Positions 40,636 to 49,329 of a DNA stretch of 56,029 nucleotides are shown piece after piece. A model generated the notes under the pieces. The model saw only the letters and a program-made list of their open reading frames with translations. It ran no database searches and was not told the origin of the DNA. The first letter of the stretch is position 1. Each line of letters starts with the position of its first letter. Position numbers and translations under genes: made by a program. Origin of the DNA: Hyphomicrobiales bacterium (lineage in GTDB: Bacteria; Pseudomonadota; Alphaproteobacteria; Rhodospirillales; JACKKN01); the NCBI GenBank assembly GCA_024236415.1, contig JACKKN010000020.1:1-56029 (forward strand), written 5' to 3'.

Positions 40636-41412
40636 CTAGCCCAGGATTTCCAGCTCGTATTCCGTCGGCGGGATGACGATCTTCTGTAGCGAGATGGGGG
40701 CGTCGCGGAAGGTGTAGCCATAGGCGCTCATGGCCATGCCCTGGACTCCGTCGGCGCAGTCGATCAGCGTCGCCACCGGCTCGGTGATGGTGGCCACGCG
40801 CAGGCGGTGGATGGCGCGCAGGGTGGGCGCGTTGAAGTGGTCGTGCAGGTAGATGCGGAAGTTCAGCGGCGAGAGGTGGGCGATGGGCACGTCCAGCAGG
40901 GGGCGGAAGCGCCCGGCCTCCAGGTACATCTCGGAATAGCTCTTGAACTCGCGGCCGATGTCGACCACGCGGCGGATCTTGATGTAGGTGGGGTGGCGGC
41001 CCAGGAAATCGGACCACTCGCCGCGGCGGTCGGTCTCCTCGATGGACAGGACCTGCAATTCGATCGGCATCAGGGCGCTGCGGTCGCGGGTGCGGAAGCG
41101 GAAGTGCCAGGCGTTGGAGCCCAGGTTGACGGCGTCGGCGACGAAGGTGCCGGCGCCGCGCCGGCGCGCCACCAGGCCGGTGGATTTCAGGCCCTGCATG
41201 GCCGCCTGCACCGTGCCCAGGCTCAGCGACAGGTACTCGGCCAGGTCCTTGTCCGGCGGCAGCTTCTCGCCGGGGCGCCAGGCGCCGCTCTCGATCATGG
41301 CGAACACGGCGTCGCGCAGGCGCTGCACCTTGGACCGGCCCTTGGCGCCGGCCCGTTCCGCCAGCCGCCGGGTCAGCGGGCCCAGTCGGACGTGGCCGTC
41401 GTGTCCATCCAT
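40636..41412 (-). CDS. GntR-family regulator with UTRA ligand domain
   Basis: This is a 258-residue regulator. The N-terminal winged HTH (about residues 25-95) is KVQRLRDAVFAMIESGAWRPGEKLPPDKDLAEYLSLS, then GTVQAAMQGLKSTGLVARRRGAGTFVAD. A UTRA-type effector domain follows (residues 110-255). The ATG at 41412 is chosen over the long upstream frame, which would overlap tctA. It is the last gene of a tctCBA-gntR operon and probably controls transport of the ligand it senses. Another GntR of the FCD class lies at 47 kb. Confidence 0.85.
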   Translation of the reverse strand: MDGHDGHVRLGPLTRRLAERAGAKGRSKVQRLRDAVFAMIESGAWRPGEKLPPDKDLAEYLSLSLGTVQAAMQGLKSTGLVARRRGAGTFVADAVNLGSNAWHFRFRTRDRSALMPIELQVLSIEETDRRGEWSDFLGRHPTYIKIRRVVDIGREFKSYSEMYLEAGRFRPLLDVPIAHLSPLNFRIYLHDHFNAPTLRAIHRLRVATITEPVATLIDCADGVQGMAMSAYGYTFRDAPISLQKIVIPPTEYELEILG

Positions 41413-41432
41413 GGCATGCCCTTTCCTCGCCC

Positions 41433-42917
41433 CTAGCGCCGGCGCGCGAACCGCCACAGGGAATACAGGGTCAGCAGCACGAACACCAGGGCGATGGGGC
41501 TGGAGACCAGGACCGACAGGTCCGACTTGTACATCAGCATGGTCTGGCGCAGGGAGGTCTCGAACATGGGGCCCAGCAGGAACCCGATCACCAGGCAGAC
41601 GATGGAGAACCCGGTGCGCCGCATCAGGTATCCCAGGCCGCCGAAGACCAGCATCACGCCGACGTCGAACATGGACTGGGTCGGCACATAGACGCCGACC
41701 ACGCACAGCACCACCACCACCGGCAGGATCACGGTGCGCGGCACCCGCGTGATGTGGCCCCAGATGCGGATGCCCAGGCGGCCGATGACCAGGTGGATGC
41801 CGTCGGCGATCAGCATGGAGGCGAAGATACTGTAGATCAGCTCGCCGTGGCTTTCCATCATGAACGGCCCCGGCACCACGCCGTGCACCATGAAGGCGCC
41901 GATCATCAGCGCGGCGGCGATGTTGCCGGGGATGCCCAGCGCGATGGTCGGCACCAGGTTGGCGCCGACCACGGCGCTGTTGGCGGCCTCGGTGGCCATG
42001 ATGCCTTCCAGGTGGCCGGTGCCGAACTTCTCCGGCGTCTTGGAGGCCCGCTTGGCCGAGCCGTAGCCCAGGAAGGCGGCCAGCGAGACCCCCAGCCCCG
42101 GCAGCATGCCGATCCCGCTGCCGATGGCGGCCGAGCGCAGCAGGGTGCGCCAGTTGGACCAGAACTCCCGCGCCGTCAGGCGGTTCTTGGCCGGGTCGTA
42201 GTCGGGCGAGATGGACTGCCGGGCACTGGCGCCGCCGCGGTGCATCTCGAACAGCTGCTGGATCACCGAGCTGAGCGCCAGCACGCCGATGGCCAGGGCG
42301 TTGAGCGAGATGCCGTCGTACAGCTCGACGACGTCGAAGGTCATGCGCGGCGTGCTCTCCACCGGGTCCAGGCCGATGGTGCTGAGGAACACGCCCAGGC
42401 CGGCGGCGATGATGCCCTTGGCCAGGGACCGCCCCGACAGGCCGGCGATCAGGGTGAAGGAGAACAGCACGATGGCCGTGAACTCGGCCGGGCCGAACTG
42501 CAGGGCGAAGGCGGCGAAGGGCGCCGCCACCAGGATCAGCAGGATGTCCGACAGGGTGTCGCCGAACACCGACGAATACAGCGCCGCCTTCATGGCCTTG
42601 ACCGGCATGCCGGCCTTGCACAGGGGGTGGCCGTCCAGGGCGGTGGCGGCGGCCTCGGGCGTGCCCGGGGCGTCCAGCAGGATGGCCGGCACGGCGCCGC
42701 CCGAGGTGCCGCCCTTGTTGACCCCCACCAGGAAGGCGATGGCCACCAGCGGCGACATGTAGAAGGTGACCGGGATCAGGATCGAGAGCGCGGTGACACT
42801 GCCCAGGCCGGGCAGGATGCCGACCACGATGCCCAGCGCCACCCCGGCGGCCATGAACAGCATGTTGATGGGGTCCAGGGCGGCGCCGAACCCGGCCAGG
42901 AGCTGGTCCAGGATCAC
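41433..42917 (-). CDS. Tripartite tricarboxylate transporter, large permease TctA
   Basis: This is a 494-residue membrane protein with about 12 TM segments. The TctA signature blocks are GIVVGILPGLGSVTALSILIP, GGTSGGAVPAILLDAPGTP, GSGIGMLPGLGVSLAAFLGYG and NLVPTIALGIPGNIAAALMIGA. It works with TctB and the periplasmic binder TctC in proton- or sodium-driven uptake of organic acids. The start is GTG 42917, which overlaps the tctB stop by 4 bp. The C-terminal hydrophobic segment ends in LYSLWRFARRR. The TTT class does not define the substrate, which could be any carboxylate. Confidence 0.93.
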   Translation of the reverse strand: MILDQLLAGFGAALDPINMLFMAAGVALGIVVGILPGLGSVTALSILIPVTFYMSPLVAIAFLVGVNKGGTSGGAVPAILLDAPGTPEAAATALDGHPLCKAGMPVKAMKAALYSSVFGDTLSDILLILVAAPFAAFALQFGPAEFTAIVLFSFTLIAGLSGRSLAKGIIAAGLGVFLSTIGLDPVESTPRMTFDVVELYDGISLNALAIGVLALSSVIQQLFEMHRGGASARQSISPDYDPAKNRLTAREFWSNWRTLLRSAAIGSGIGMLPGLGVSLAAFLGYGSAKRASKTPEKFGTGHLEGIMATEAANSAVVGANLVPTIALGIPGNIAAALMIGAFMVHGVVPGPFMMESHGELIYSIFASMLIADGIHLVIGRLGIRIWGHITRVPRTVILPVVVVLCVVGVYVPTQSMFDVGVMLVFGGLGYLMRRTGFSIVCLVIGFLLGPMFETSLRQTMLMYKSDLSVLVSSPIALVFVLLTLYSLWRFARRR

Positions 42918-43408
42918 GGCAGCGGCACCGTCAGGGCGTACCAGCACAGGCGGTCCAGCACCACCGGCACCACCAGGGCCACGCCGACGATGGTGGGGAT
43001 CGAGCGCAGGCCGGCGAACACGCACCAGCCGGCCAGGACCATGGCCGAGGTGGCGATGAAGCCGATGCGCGGCAGCAGCTGCACCAGGACGATGCAGGAC
43101 ACCGCCCACACCGACAGGTCGAAGGCCAGGTCGCGGGCCAGGCGCAGGCCGCGGGGCCCGTCGTCGTCGGCGCCGACCGCCGCGGTGGCCGCCGCGCCGG
43201 CATCCGGCCGGCGCAGGGCCTGGACCACCAGCAGGACGCCCAGGGCCAGGCACACGCCCAGGGCGATCTCGGGCACCAGGGCCGGCGACAGGTCGTTGGG
43301 ACCGGCCGCCGGATTGGTGTGGGCGGGGATCAGCCACAGCATCCCCACCGCCGACAGGGCGGCCACGACCAGGCCGATAACCAGGGTTTCCCGGTGGTCC
43401 GTGGTCAT
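42914..43408 (-). CDS. Tripartite tricarboxylate transporter, small permease TctB
   Basis: This is a 164-residue membrane protein with four TM helices, the standard TctB length and layout. A helix pair opens the chain (TLVIGLVVAALSAVGMLWLIP), a polar loop of about 35 residues follows (RRPDAGAAATAAVGADDDG), and two more helices close it. TctB proteins are poorly conserved, so assignment rests on topology and position between tctC and tctA. It starts 26 bp after tctC and overlaps tctA by 4 bp. Confidence 0.83.
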   Translation of the reverse strand: MTTDHRETLVIGLVVAALSAVGMLWLIPAHTNPAAGPNDLSPALVPEIALGVCLALGVLLVVQALRRPDAGAAATAAVGADDDGPRGLRLARDLAFDLSVWAVSCIVLVQLLPRIGFIATSAMVLAGWCVFAGLRSIPTIVGVALVVPVVLDRLCWYALTVPLP

Positions 43409-43433
43409 GGTGCCGCCCCGTTCCCGCGTCGGC

Positions 43434-44408
43434 CTAGTTCCTGGTCTCCTCGAGCACCGTCTTCAGGCCCGTGACCATGTCCGCCACCAGGGGCTTCAGC
43501 TCCTCGGAGCCGATGAACTGGTTGGGGAACTTCAGCTTGTTCGTGACCATGTCGTCGAAGGCCTTGTCCTTGCTGGCCTCCTTCAGGGCCTTCTCCAGGG
43601 TCGCCACCACGTCGTCGGGGGTGTCCTTGGGCACCACGATCACGGCGTAGCTGGGCATGGCGATGCCGTAGATCTCCTTCAGGGACGGCGCGTCGGGGGA
43701 CTGGCCCAGGCGCTTGGGGTTGAAGGACGCCAGCACGTGCATCTTGTCGCCGAACTTCTGGTGCACGCCGCCGCTCCAGGCGATGTCGACCTTGCCGCCC
43801 AGCAGGAAGGGCACCATCTCGCCGCCGCCCTTGGTGGGGATGGCGGTCCAGGTCACGCCCTCCTTCTTGCCGATGTACTTGATGAACGACCGCGACAGGG
43901 CGTTCTGGTCGGCGAAGTTCATGCCCGGGTGCGCCTTGGCATAGGCGATCAGCTCCGGGTAGGTCTTGTAGGGCTTGTCGGGGGTGGTGATCAGGGCCTG
44001 CTGGTATTCGGTGATGGAGGCGACCCAGCGGAAGCTGTCGGGCCCGTACTCCACCTTCTGGGTCATGGGCGGCCAGACCAGGGCGCTGGCAGCGGCGAAC
44101 AGCATGGTGTAGCCGTCGGGCGCGGCCTTGGCCACCACCGTGGCGCCCACGGCGCCGCCGCCGCCGGGCCGGGTGCTGACGATCACCGGCTGGCCCAACT
44201 GCTCTTGCAGGGCCTTGGCGTAGACGCGGGCCATGGTCTCGGTGCTGCCGCCGGCCTTGTAGGGCACCACCAGGGTCACCGGCTTCTCGGGATAGGCGGC
44301 AACCGCGGCACCCTGGAAGCCGGGCAGCAGGGCGGCGGCCAGCAGCGTGGCGGCGGCGGCGGAGCGCCCGCCGGCGCGGCGGACGGACGCACGGATTCGG
44401 TCAAGCAT
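43434..44408 (-). CDS. Tripartite tricarboxylate transporter, binding protein TctC
   Basis: This is a 324-residue periplasmic binding protein of the Bug/TctC class. The signal peptide (about 38 residues, ending AAVA) is followed by YPEKPVTLVVPYKAGGSTETMAR, where Bug proteins usually carry an Asp in GGxxD; GSTET is a variant. RPGGGGAVGATVVAKAAPDGYTML and the C-terminal LKEASKDKAFDDMV are family features. It captures an unknown carboxylate. It heads the tctCBA-gntR operon and is divergent from the DUF3604 gene, which may process the cargo. Confidence 0.88.
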   Translation of the reverse strand: MLDRIRASVRRAGGRSAAAATLLAAALLPGFQGAAVAAYPEKPVTLVVPYKAGGSTETMARVYAKALQEQLGQPVIVSTRPGGGGAVGATVVAKAAPDGYTMLFAAASALVWPPMTQKVEYGPDSFRWVASITEYQQALITTPDKPYKTYPELIAYAKAHPGMNFADQNALSRSFIKYIGKKEGVTWTAIPTKGGGEMVPFLLGGKVDIAWSGGVHQKFGDKMHVLASFNPKRLGQSPDAPSLKEIYGIAMPSYAVIVVPKDTPDDVVATLEKALKEASKDKAFDDMVTNKLKFPNQFIGSEELKPLVADMVTGLKTVLEETRN

Positions 44409-44496
44409 GGTGATCTCCCTTCGATCTGCCTCGGATTGCGACTGCCACCTGGACGGCCCCCGGCCGATCCGGTTCCAGCCCTGGAATTCGGTTATT

Positions 44497-44571
44497 GTTG
44501 TTTTTAATCTATATCAATATCCGGACCGGCGCAAGCCGGGCTGTGGGCGGAAAACTATCATTTAAAACAAC
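44497..44571. promoter_or_regulatory. Separated inverted repeats in the tctC/DUF3604 promoter region
   Basis: GTTGTTTTTAAT (44497-44508) and ATTTAAAACAAC (44560-44571) match as an inverted pair at 11 of 12 positions, 51 bp apart, in an AT-rich stretch of the 287-bp divergent gap. Two inverted half-sites or two operators for loop-forming repression by a local GntR are possible readings. Confidence 0.45.
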
Positions 44572-44609
44572 TTATTAAAGTATTATCTCTTGACCTGCCG
44601 AGCATCCTT

Positions 44610-44639
44610 TTGACAACCCGTGACTCGGCACGCCATATT
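44610..44639 (+). promoter_or_regulatory. Predicted promoter of the DUF3604 gene
   Basis: TTGACA at 44610-44615 is a perfect -35 and, after 18 bp, CATATT (44634-44639) is a four-of-six -10. The start of transcription would be near 44646, with AGGGAGGAG as ribosome site about eight bases before the ATG at 44696. It is the best-looking promoter in the region. Confidence 0.55.
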
Positions 44640-44695
44640 AATGTATATCATTTTAAGGGGCCACCGAACCCCGCCACAGGGAGGAGCACCGCACC

Positions 44696-46984
44696 ATGTC
44701 GGACAACACCGTCGCCACGGACCTGGTCGCCGCCGTCTGGCCCGCCGCCCACCCGGGCGAGGACCCGGTCCTGTACGGCCACGTGGAGCTGCAGCCGCGC
44801 GGCGCCTTCGAGGCGCGCAGCCTGCAGACCTTCCGCCTGGTCTACACCGTCGGCCGGTATGGCCTGGACGACACCGGCAGCATCCGCGTGGTGTTCCGCT
44901 TCGTCGGCGACGGCGGCGCGCCGCAGATGACCGACCCGGCCGGCTACGACTACGTCACCGCCCAGGCCAGCACCGGCGCCCGCATCTCGCTGGAGTACAG
45001 CGGCACCGGCCACCAGCGGCCCTACTTCAAGGCCCTGACCGCGCGCCTGCACGGCGGCTACCTGAGCGAGGGCGACACCATCACCATCACCTTCGGCGAC
45101 ACCGCGGGCGGTTCGCCGGGGTTCCGGCTGCAGACCTTCTGCGAGTCCGGGTTCGAGTTCAAGGTCCTGGCCGACGTCTGCGCCGTGGGCCATTACGTGC
45201 CCCTGCCCGAGACGCCGGCCATTGCCATCGTCCCCGGCCCGCCCAAGGTGTGGCGCGCCGTGCTGCCGTCCCTGCGCCGGCCGGGCGAGCCCTTCCACCT
45301 GGGCCTCAAGGCCGAGGACGCCTGGGGCAACCCCAGCGACCGGGCCGCCGGCCGCTTCCGCCTGGAGCCGACCCTGCCGGTGGACGGCCTGCCGGGCGAG
45401 GTGGACTTCGCCCTGGGCAGCCGGGCCGTAACCCTGGACGGCCTGCGCCTGCACGACGAGGGAACGCTGTTCGTGCGCGTGCTGGACGGCAACACCTGCG
45501 TCGCCGAGGCCGGCCCCCTGGTCTGCCGCGACGGGGTCCATTCAGGATACTGGGGCGACCTGCACGGCCAGAGCGGCGAGTCCATCGGCATCAACACGGC
45601 GCGGGAATACTTCGACTTCGCCCGCGACATGGCCTTCCTGGACGTGACCAGCCACCAGGCCAACGACTTCCAGGTCAACAACGCCTTCTGGTCCCTGCTG
45701 AACGACCTGACGGCGCAATACCACCAGGACGGCCGCTTCGTCACCTTCCCCGGCTACGAGTGGTCGGGCAACACCTCGGTCGGCGGCGACCGCAACGTGT
45801 TCTTCCGCGAAGAAGGCCGGCAGATCCACCGCTCGTCCCATGCCCTGCTGCCGGACCGCAGCGACCTGGCCACGGACTCCCCCAACGCCCGGCAACTGTT
45901 CCAGGACCTGGCCGGCGAGGACTGCGTGGTCTACGCCCACGTCGGCGGGCGCTATGCCGACATCCGCTTCGCCCACGACGGGCGCCTGGAAACGGCCATG
46001 GAGATCCATTCCGCCTGGGGCACCTTCGAATGGCTGCTGACCGACGGCTTTCCCCTCGGCCATCGCAGCGGTGTGGTCTGCAACAGCGACGGCCACAAGG
46101 GCCGGCCCGGCGCCAGCTATCCCGGCGCCGCCAAGTTCGGCGCCTATGGCGGCCTGACCTGCTTCCTGACCGACGACCTGTCCCGCGACGGCATCTTCGA
46201 CTGCCTGCGCCGGCGCCACACCTACGGCACCACCGGCTGCCGCCTGCACCTGGACGTGCGCGCCCGCATGGCCGGCGGCGGCACCCTGTTCGACCGCGAC
46301 CCCAACGTCTTCCCCGACACCGCAAGCAAGCCGGTGTCCGAGGTGATGATGGGCGACATCGTGCGCACCGGCGACGGGTCCGTGGACCTGGTCATCGAGG
46401 TCTCCGCCGGCGCGCCCATCGAGCGCATCGAGGTGCGCAACGGCAGCCAGGTGCTGGAAACCCTGCGCCCCTACGACGCGGGCGACCTGGGACCGCGGGT
46501 GCGGGTAGTGTGGAGCGGCGCCGAGTACCGCGGCCGCGGCCGCCAGACCTCGTGGAAAGGGTCCGCCACCTTCGCCGGCGCCACGGTGGACCGCATCGCC
46601 AAGATCAACGCCTGGAACCACGAGCGCCTGCTGGAGAAGACCGGCCCCCACACCGTGGAATGGGACGCCCTGACCACCGGCAACTTCGGCGGCTTCGACG
46701 CCTGGCTGGACGAAGGGGACGGCGGCCGGCTGGACATCGCCACCAACCACGGCGACCTGTCGCTCGACCTGGCCGAGGTGGGCCTGGAGGACCAGGTGAT
46801 GGAGGCCGGCGGGCTGGAGCGCCGGGTGCGCGTGTTCCGCCTGCCGGTGGAAAACCCGCACCGGGCCATGGCCCGCACGGTGGCCGTGCCCCTGAAGCCC
46901 GAGGGCGATAACCCCATCTGGGTCTGCGTCACCACCGAGGACGGCTTCCAGGCCTGGAGCAGCCCCATCTTCCTGTTCCGCTGA
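44696..46984 (+). CDS. DUF3604-type putative metal-dependent hydrolase
   Basis: This is a 762-residue cytosolic protein without signal peptide. The N-terminal 280 residues form beta-rich domains. From residue 285 a PHP-like metal region starts with YWGDLHGQSG (His290), then VTSHQAND (His320), FPGYEWSG, VVYAHVGG (His415), MEIHSAWG (His438) and CNSDGHKGR (Asp465, His467). These spaced His/Asp motifs resemble amidohydrolase or PHP phosphoesterase metal sites, and the whole fits DUF3604. The substrate is not established. It is divergent from tctCBA, making it the presumed processing enzyme of the imported acid. Confidence 0.75.
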   Translation: MSDNTVATDLVAAVWPAAHPGEDPVLYGHVELQPRGAFEARSLQTFRLVYTVGRYGLDDTGSIRVVFRFVGDGGAPQMTDPAGYDYVTAQASTGARISLEYSGTGHQRPYFKALTARLHGGYLSEGDTITITFGDTAGGSPGFRLQTFCESGFEFKVLADVCAVGHYVPLPETPAIAIVPGPPKVWRAVLPSLRRPGEPFHLGLKAEDAWGNPSDRAAGRFRLEPTLPVDGLPGEVDFALGSRAVTLDGLRLHDEGTLFVRVLDGNTCVAEAGPLVCRDGVHSGYWGDLHGQSGESIGINTAREYFDFARDMAFLDVTSHQANDFQVNNAFWSLLNDLTAQYHQDGRFVTFPGYEWSGNTSVGGDRNVFFREEGRQIHRSSHALLPDRSDLATDSPNARQLFQDLAGEDCVVYAHVGGRYADIRFAHDGRLETAMEIHSAWGTFEWLLTDGFPLGHRSGVVCNSDGHKGRPGASYPGAAKFGAYGGLTCFLTDDLSRDGIFDCLRRRHTYGTTGCRLHLDVRARMAGGGTLFDRDPNVFPDTASKPVSEVMMGDIVRTGDGSVDLVIEVSAGAPIERIEVRNGSQVLETLRPYDAGDLGPRVRVVWSGAEYRGRGRQTSWKGSATFAGATVDRIAKINAWNHERLLEKTGPHTVEWDALTTGNFGGFDAWLDEGDGGRLDIATNHGDLSLDLAEVGLEDQVMEAGGLERRVRVFRLPVENPHRAMARTVAVPLKPEGDNPIWVCVTTEDGFQAWSSPIFLFR

Positions 46985-47004
46985 CGACGGGGCGCCGCCG
47001 CCCG

Positions 47005-47685
47005 CTACAACTGGGCCAGCCCCATCTCCTGCAGGATGGACACCAGCATGCGGCCGGCGTTCTCGCGGTGGATGCGGTGGTTGCGCCGCGCGGCGGCGCC
47101 GTCGCGGCTCTTGATGGCGTCCACCACCCTGGCATGCTCGCTGTTGGACTGGTCGGGCTTGGGCCGCAGCTTCAACGTGATCATGCGCACGCGGTGGGCC
47201 TGACTGAGGTAGGTGTCGACCACGGCGCGCAGGCGCCCGTTGCCCGAGAAGTCCACCAACAGGGAATGGAACCGGTGGTCGGCCTCGGCCCAGGCCGACA
47301 GGTCGTTGTCCAGCAGCGCCCGGTCCATGTCGAACAGCGACCGCTCCAACTCGGCCATCTCGGCCGGCGACAGGCCGCGCTCGGCCACCAGGCCGGCGGC
47401 GGTGGCTTCCAGGCTGGTCAGGATGTCGTAGATCTCGCGCATGTCGGCGATGGACACCGGCAGCACCCGCATACCGTGGCGCGGCCGGATCTCGACCAGC
47501 CCCTCGTTCGACAGGCGCACCAGGGCTTCGCGAGTGGGGGTGCGGCTCATCTGCAAAAGCTCGGCCACCTCCTGCTCGGTGGCCTGGAAGCCGGCCGGCA
47601 TCTCGCTCTCCAGGATGCGCCGCCGCAGTTCACGGTAGGCGACCTCGCTGAAAGGTTCCTTGGTCCTGTTGGACAGTCTGGCCAT
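47005..47685 (-). CDS. GntR-family regulator with FCD domain
   Basis: This is a 226-residue regulator. The winged HTH (residues 10-75) reads AYRELRRRILESEMPAG, then TEQEVAELLQMSRTPTREALVRLSNEGLV. The FCD all-helical domain follows (IYDILTSLEATAAGLVAERG, ADHRFHSLLVDFSGN), with the Asp/His metal ligand pattern (D-x3-H, H). Such regulators often respond to organic acids. It is convergent with the DUF3604 gene, whose stop is 21 bp away, and divides that cassette from the bad cluster. Confidence 0.88.
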   Translation of the reverse strand: MARLSNRTKEPFSEVAYRELRRRILESEMPAGFQATEQEVAELLQMSRTPTREALVRLSNEGLVEIRPRHGMRVLPVSIADMREIYDILTSLEATAAGLVAERGLSPAEMAELERSLFDMDRALLDNDLSAWAEADHRFHSLLVDFSGNGRLRAVVDTYLSQAHRVRMITLKLRPKPDQSNSEHARVVDAIKSRDGAAARRNHRIHRENAGRMLVSILQEMGLAQL

Positions 47686-47757
47686 GGTCCCTGTTCCCTC
47701 CGACCGGCGTGGCCACGGGGCCGGCGGCGTCCCTCCACACCGGAACCCGACCCAAAT

Positions 47758-47785
47758 CCAATAAATTCAATACCGTATCCATTGG
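47758..47785. promoter_or_regulatory. Candidate operator upstream of the FCD-type gntR
   Basis: The near-palindrome ATACCGTAT (47770-47778) is flanked by CCAAT at 47758-47762 and ATTGG at 47781-47785, in the AT-richer stretch of the 158-bp gap before the gene. GntR/FCD operators often have GTAT/ATAC-like half-sites. It could be an autoregulatory site. Confidence 0.35.
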
Positions 47786-47843
47786 AACAAGGCAAGGGCG
47801 GTGGTCCGCGCCGGGTCCGATTCGCGCCGCCGGCAGGGCCGGC

Positions 47844-48314
47844 CTACAGCCGTTCCAGGTTCGCCAGCAGGCGGTCCAGACCGCGCAGGAACTGGTCCCG
47901 GTCACCACGCGAGATGTCCGCCAGGGCCTGGCCGTAATAATCGTAGATCAGGGGCGTGATGGACTGCCAGATCCCCTCCCCCTTGGCCGTCAGGCGGACC
48001 CGGCGCGACCGCCCGTCGGCGCTGTCCTTGACCCGCTCGATGTAACCGTCCCGCTCCATGCGGTTGATCACGCCGGTCAGGTTCTGGCGGCTGACCATCA
48101 GGAACCGGGCCAGGTCGCCCACCAGCATGCCGCCCGCCGCCTGGGGCCGGGTCAGGGCGCCCAGGACGGCCCACTGCTGGGTGGTGACGCCATATTCCTC
48201 CAGGGCCCGCGTGCCGGTCTTGTGCATCATGTTGGCGCACTGGTACAGGCGGAAGAAGATGCGGTTCGAAAGCTCCGCCGACGGCATGGTCCGGTTCGCG
48301 CTGTTCTTGGCCAT
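47844..48314 (-). CDS. MarR-family regulator, BadR-like by position
   Basis: This is a 156-residue repressor. The winged HTH (residues 55-110) is visible: VTTQQWAVLGALTRPQAAG, then VGDLARFLMVSRQNLTGVINRMERDGYIERV and SADGRSRRVRLTAKG. A MarR-type regulator, BadR, is known to repress the cyclohexanecarboxylate genes of Rhodopseudomonas palustris, and this gene stands divergent from badH-badI, so the same role is proposed. A perfect palindrome lies between the two genes. The effector would be an aliphatic ring-CoA, by analogy. Confidence 0.78.
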   Translation of the reverse strand: MAKNSANRTMPSAELSNRIFFRLYQCANMMHKTGTRALEEYGVTTQQWAVLGALTRPQAAGGMLVGDLARFLMVSRQNLTGVINRMERDGYIERVKDSADGRSRRVRLTAKGEGIWQSITPLIYDYYGQALADISRGDRDQFLRGLDRLLANLERL

Positions 48315-48370
48315 GGTCTCCCCCGAATTCCCTGCTCCCGCCGGGCCGCCCGCGCGGCCGATTTTTGATC

Positions 48371-48386
48371 AATATGTTGACATATT
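48371..48386. promoter_or_regulatory. Palindrome between marR and badH, candidate operator
   Basis: AATATGT and ACATATT flank TG, making a 16-bp inverted repeat. The adjoining TTGATCAA (48365-48372) is a second palindrome. A TTGACA (48377-48382) sits inside it as a possible -35 for badH, so a bound repressor would block transcription. It lies in the 237-bp divergent gap, 57 bp from the marR start. Confidence 0.5.
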
Positions 48387-48551
48387 TTTCGCGATGGGGA
48401 AAGATGCCATTGCGCGCGCCGGCGGCCGGGGCGGATTCCCCGTATCCCTACCCGTGATGCCACCGGCGGGCACCGGTTTCAACCGCACGATTCGCCAGCG
48501 TCCCGCCTGCCGCGGCGCGCCGGCCGTGCCGACACGGGAATGGAGGGAGCC

Positions 48552-49316
48552 ATGCGAGGATTGAAGGACAAGGTGGTCATCGTCACCGGCGGCGGCGGGG
48601 GCATCGGCCACGCCACCTGCAAACGGTTCGGCGAGGAAGGCGCCAAGGTCGCCGTGTTCGACATCAACGGCGACACGGCCGAGGCCACGGCGGCGGCCGT
48701 GCGCGACGCCGGCGGCACCGCCCAGGCCTTCACCGTGGACCTGACCGACCACGACGCCGTCAAGGCCGCCGTGGCCGATGCCGAGGCCAAGCTGGGCCCC
48801 ATCGACGTGCTGGTCAACAACGCCGGGTGGGACCGCTTCACCCCCTTCGTCAAGTCGACCCCGGACTACTGGGACAAGATCATCGCCATCAACCTGAAAA
48901 GCGTGCTGAACATGATGCACGCCGTGCTGCCGGGCATGGGCGAGCGCGGCGGGCGCATCGTCACCGTGGCGTCCGACGCCGGCCGGGTGGGCTCGTCGGG
49001 CGAGTCGGTGTACTCGGCCTGCAAGGGCGGCCTGATCGCCCTGACCAAGACCCTGGCCCGCGAGCATTCGCGCCAGGGCATCACCTTCAACACCGTCTGC
49101 CCGGGCCTGACCGAGACGGCCATGTTCGGCGAGTTCCTGGAGGGTGCCGGCAACCCCGACAAGCTGCGCGAAGCCTTCCGCCGCGCCGTGCCCCTGGGCC
49201 GCATCGGCCAGCCCGACGACCTGCCCGGCGCCATCTGCTTCCTGGCCAGCGAGGACGCGGCCTTCATCACCGGCCAGACCATCAGCGTCTCGGGCGGCCT
49301 GACCATGCACGGCTGA
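48552..49316 (+). CDS. badH: 2-hydroxycyclohexanecarboxyl-CoA dehydrogenase
   Basis: This is a 254-residue classical SDR that oxidises 2-hydroxycyclohexanecarboxyl-CoA to the 2-keto form before ring opening. It has cofactor loop TGGGGGIGHATCKRF, NNAGWDRF, catalytic SDAGRVGSSGESVYSACKGG with Ser, Tyr and Lys all present, and the closing SVSGGLTMHG. These stretches are very close to what I know of R. palustris BadH (SDAARVGSSGEAVY, SVSGGLTMNG). ATG 48552 gives the matching N-terminus; GGAGGGAG lies just upstream. It is followed after 13 bp by badI. Confidence 0.88.
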   Translation: MRGLKDKVVIVTGGGGGIGHATCKRFGEEGAKVAVFDINGDTAEATAAAVRDAGGTAQAFTVDLTDHDAVKAAVADAEAKLGPIDVLVNNAGWDRFTPFVKSTPDYWDKIIAINLKSVLNMMHAVLPGMGERGGRIVTVASDAGRVGSSGESVYSACKGGLIALTKTLAREHSRQGITFNTVCPGLTETAMFGEFLEGAGNPDKLREAFRRAVPLGRIGQPDDLPGAICFLASEDAAFITGQTISVSGGLTMHG

Positions 49317-49329
49317 CGGAGCGACCCCC

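Noticed and set aside
41754..44507. A 917-codon open frame on the plus strand opposite tctABC
   Set aside because: Low-complexity His/Gln/Gly/Ala translation, antisense to three recognised transporter genes.
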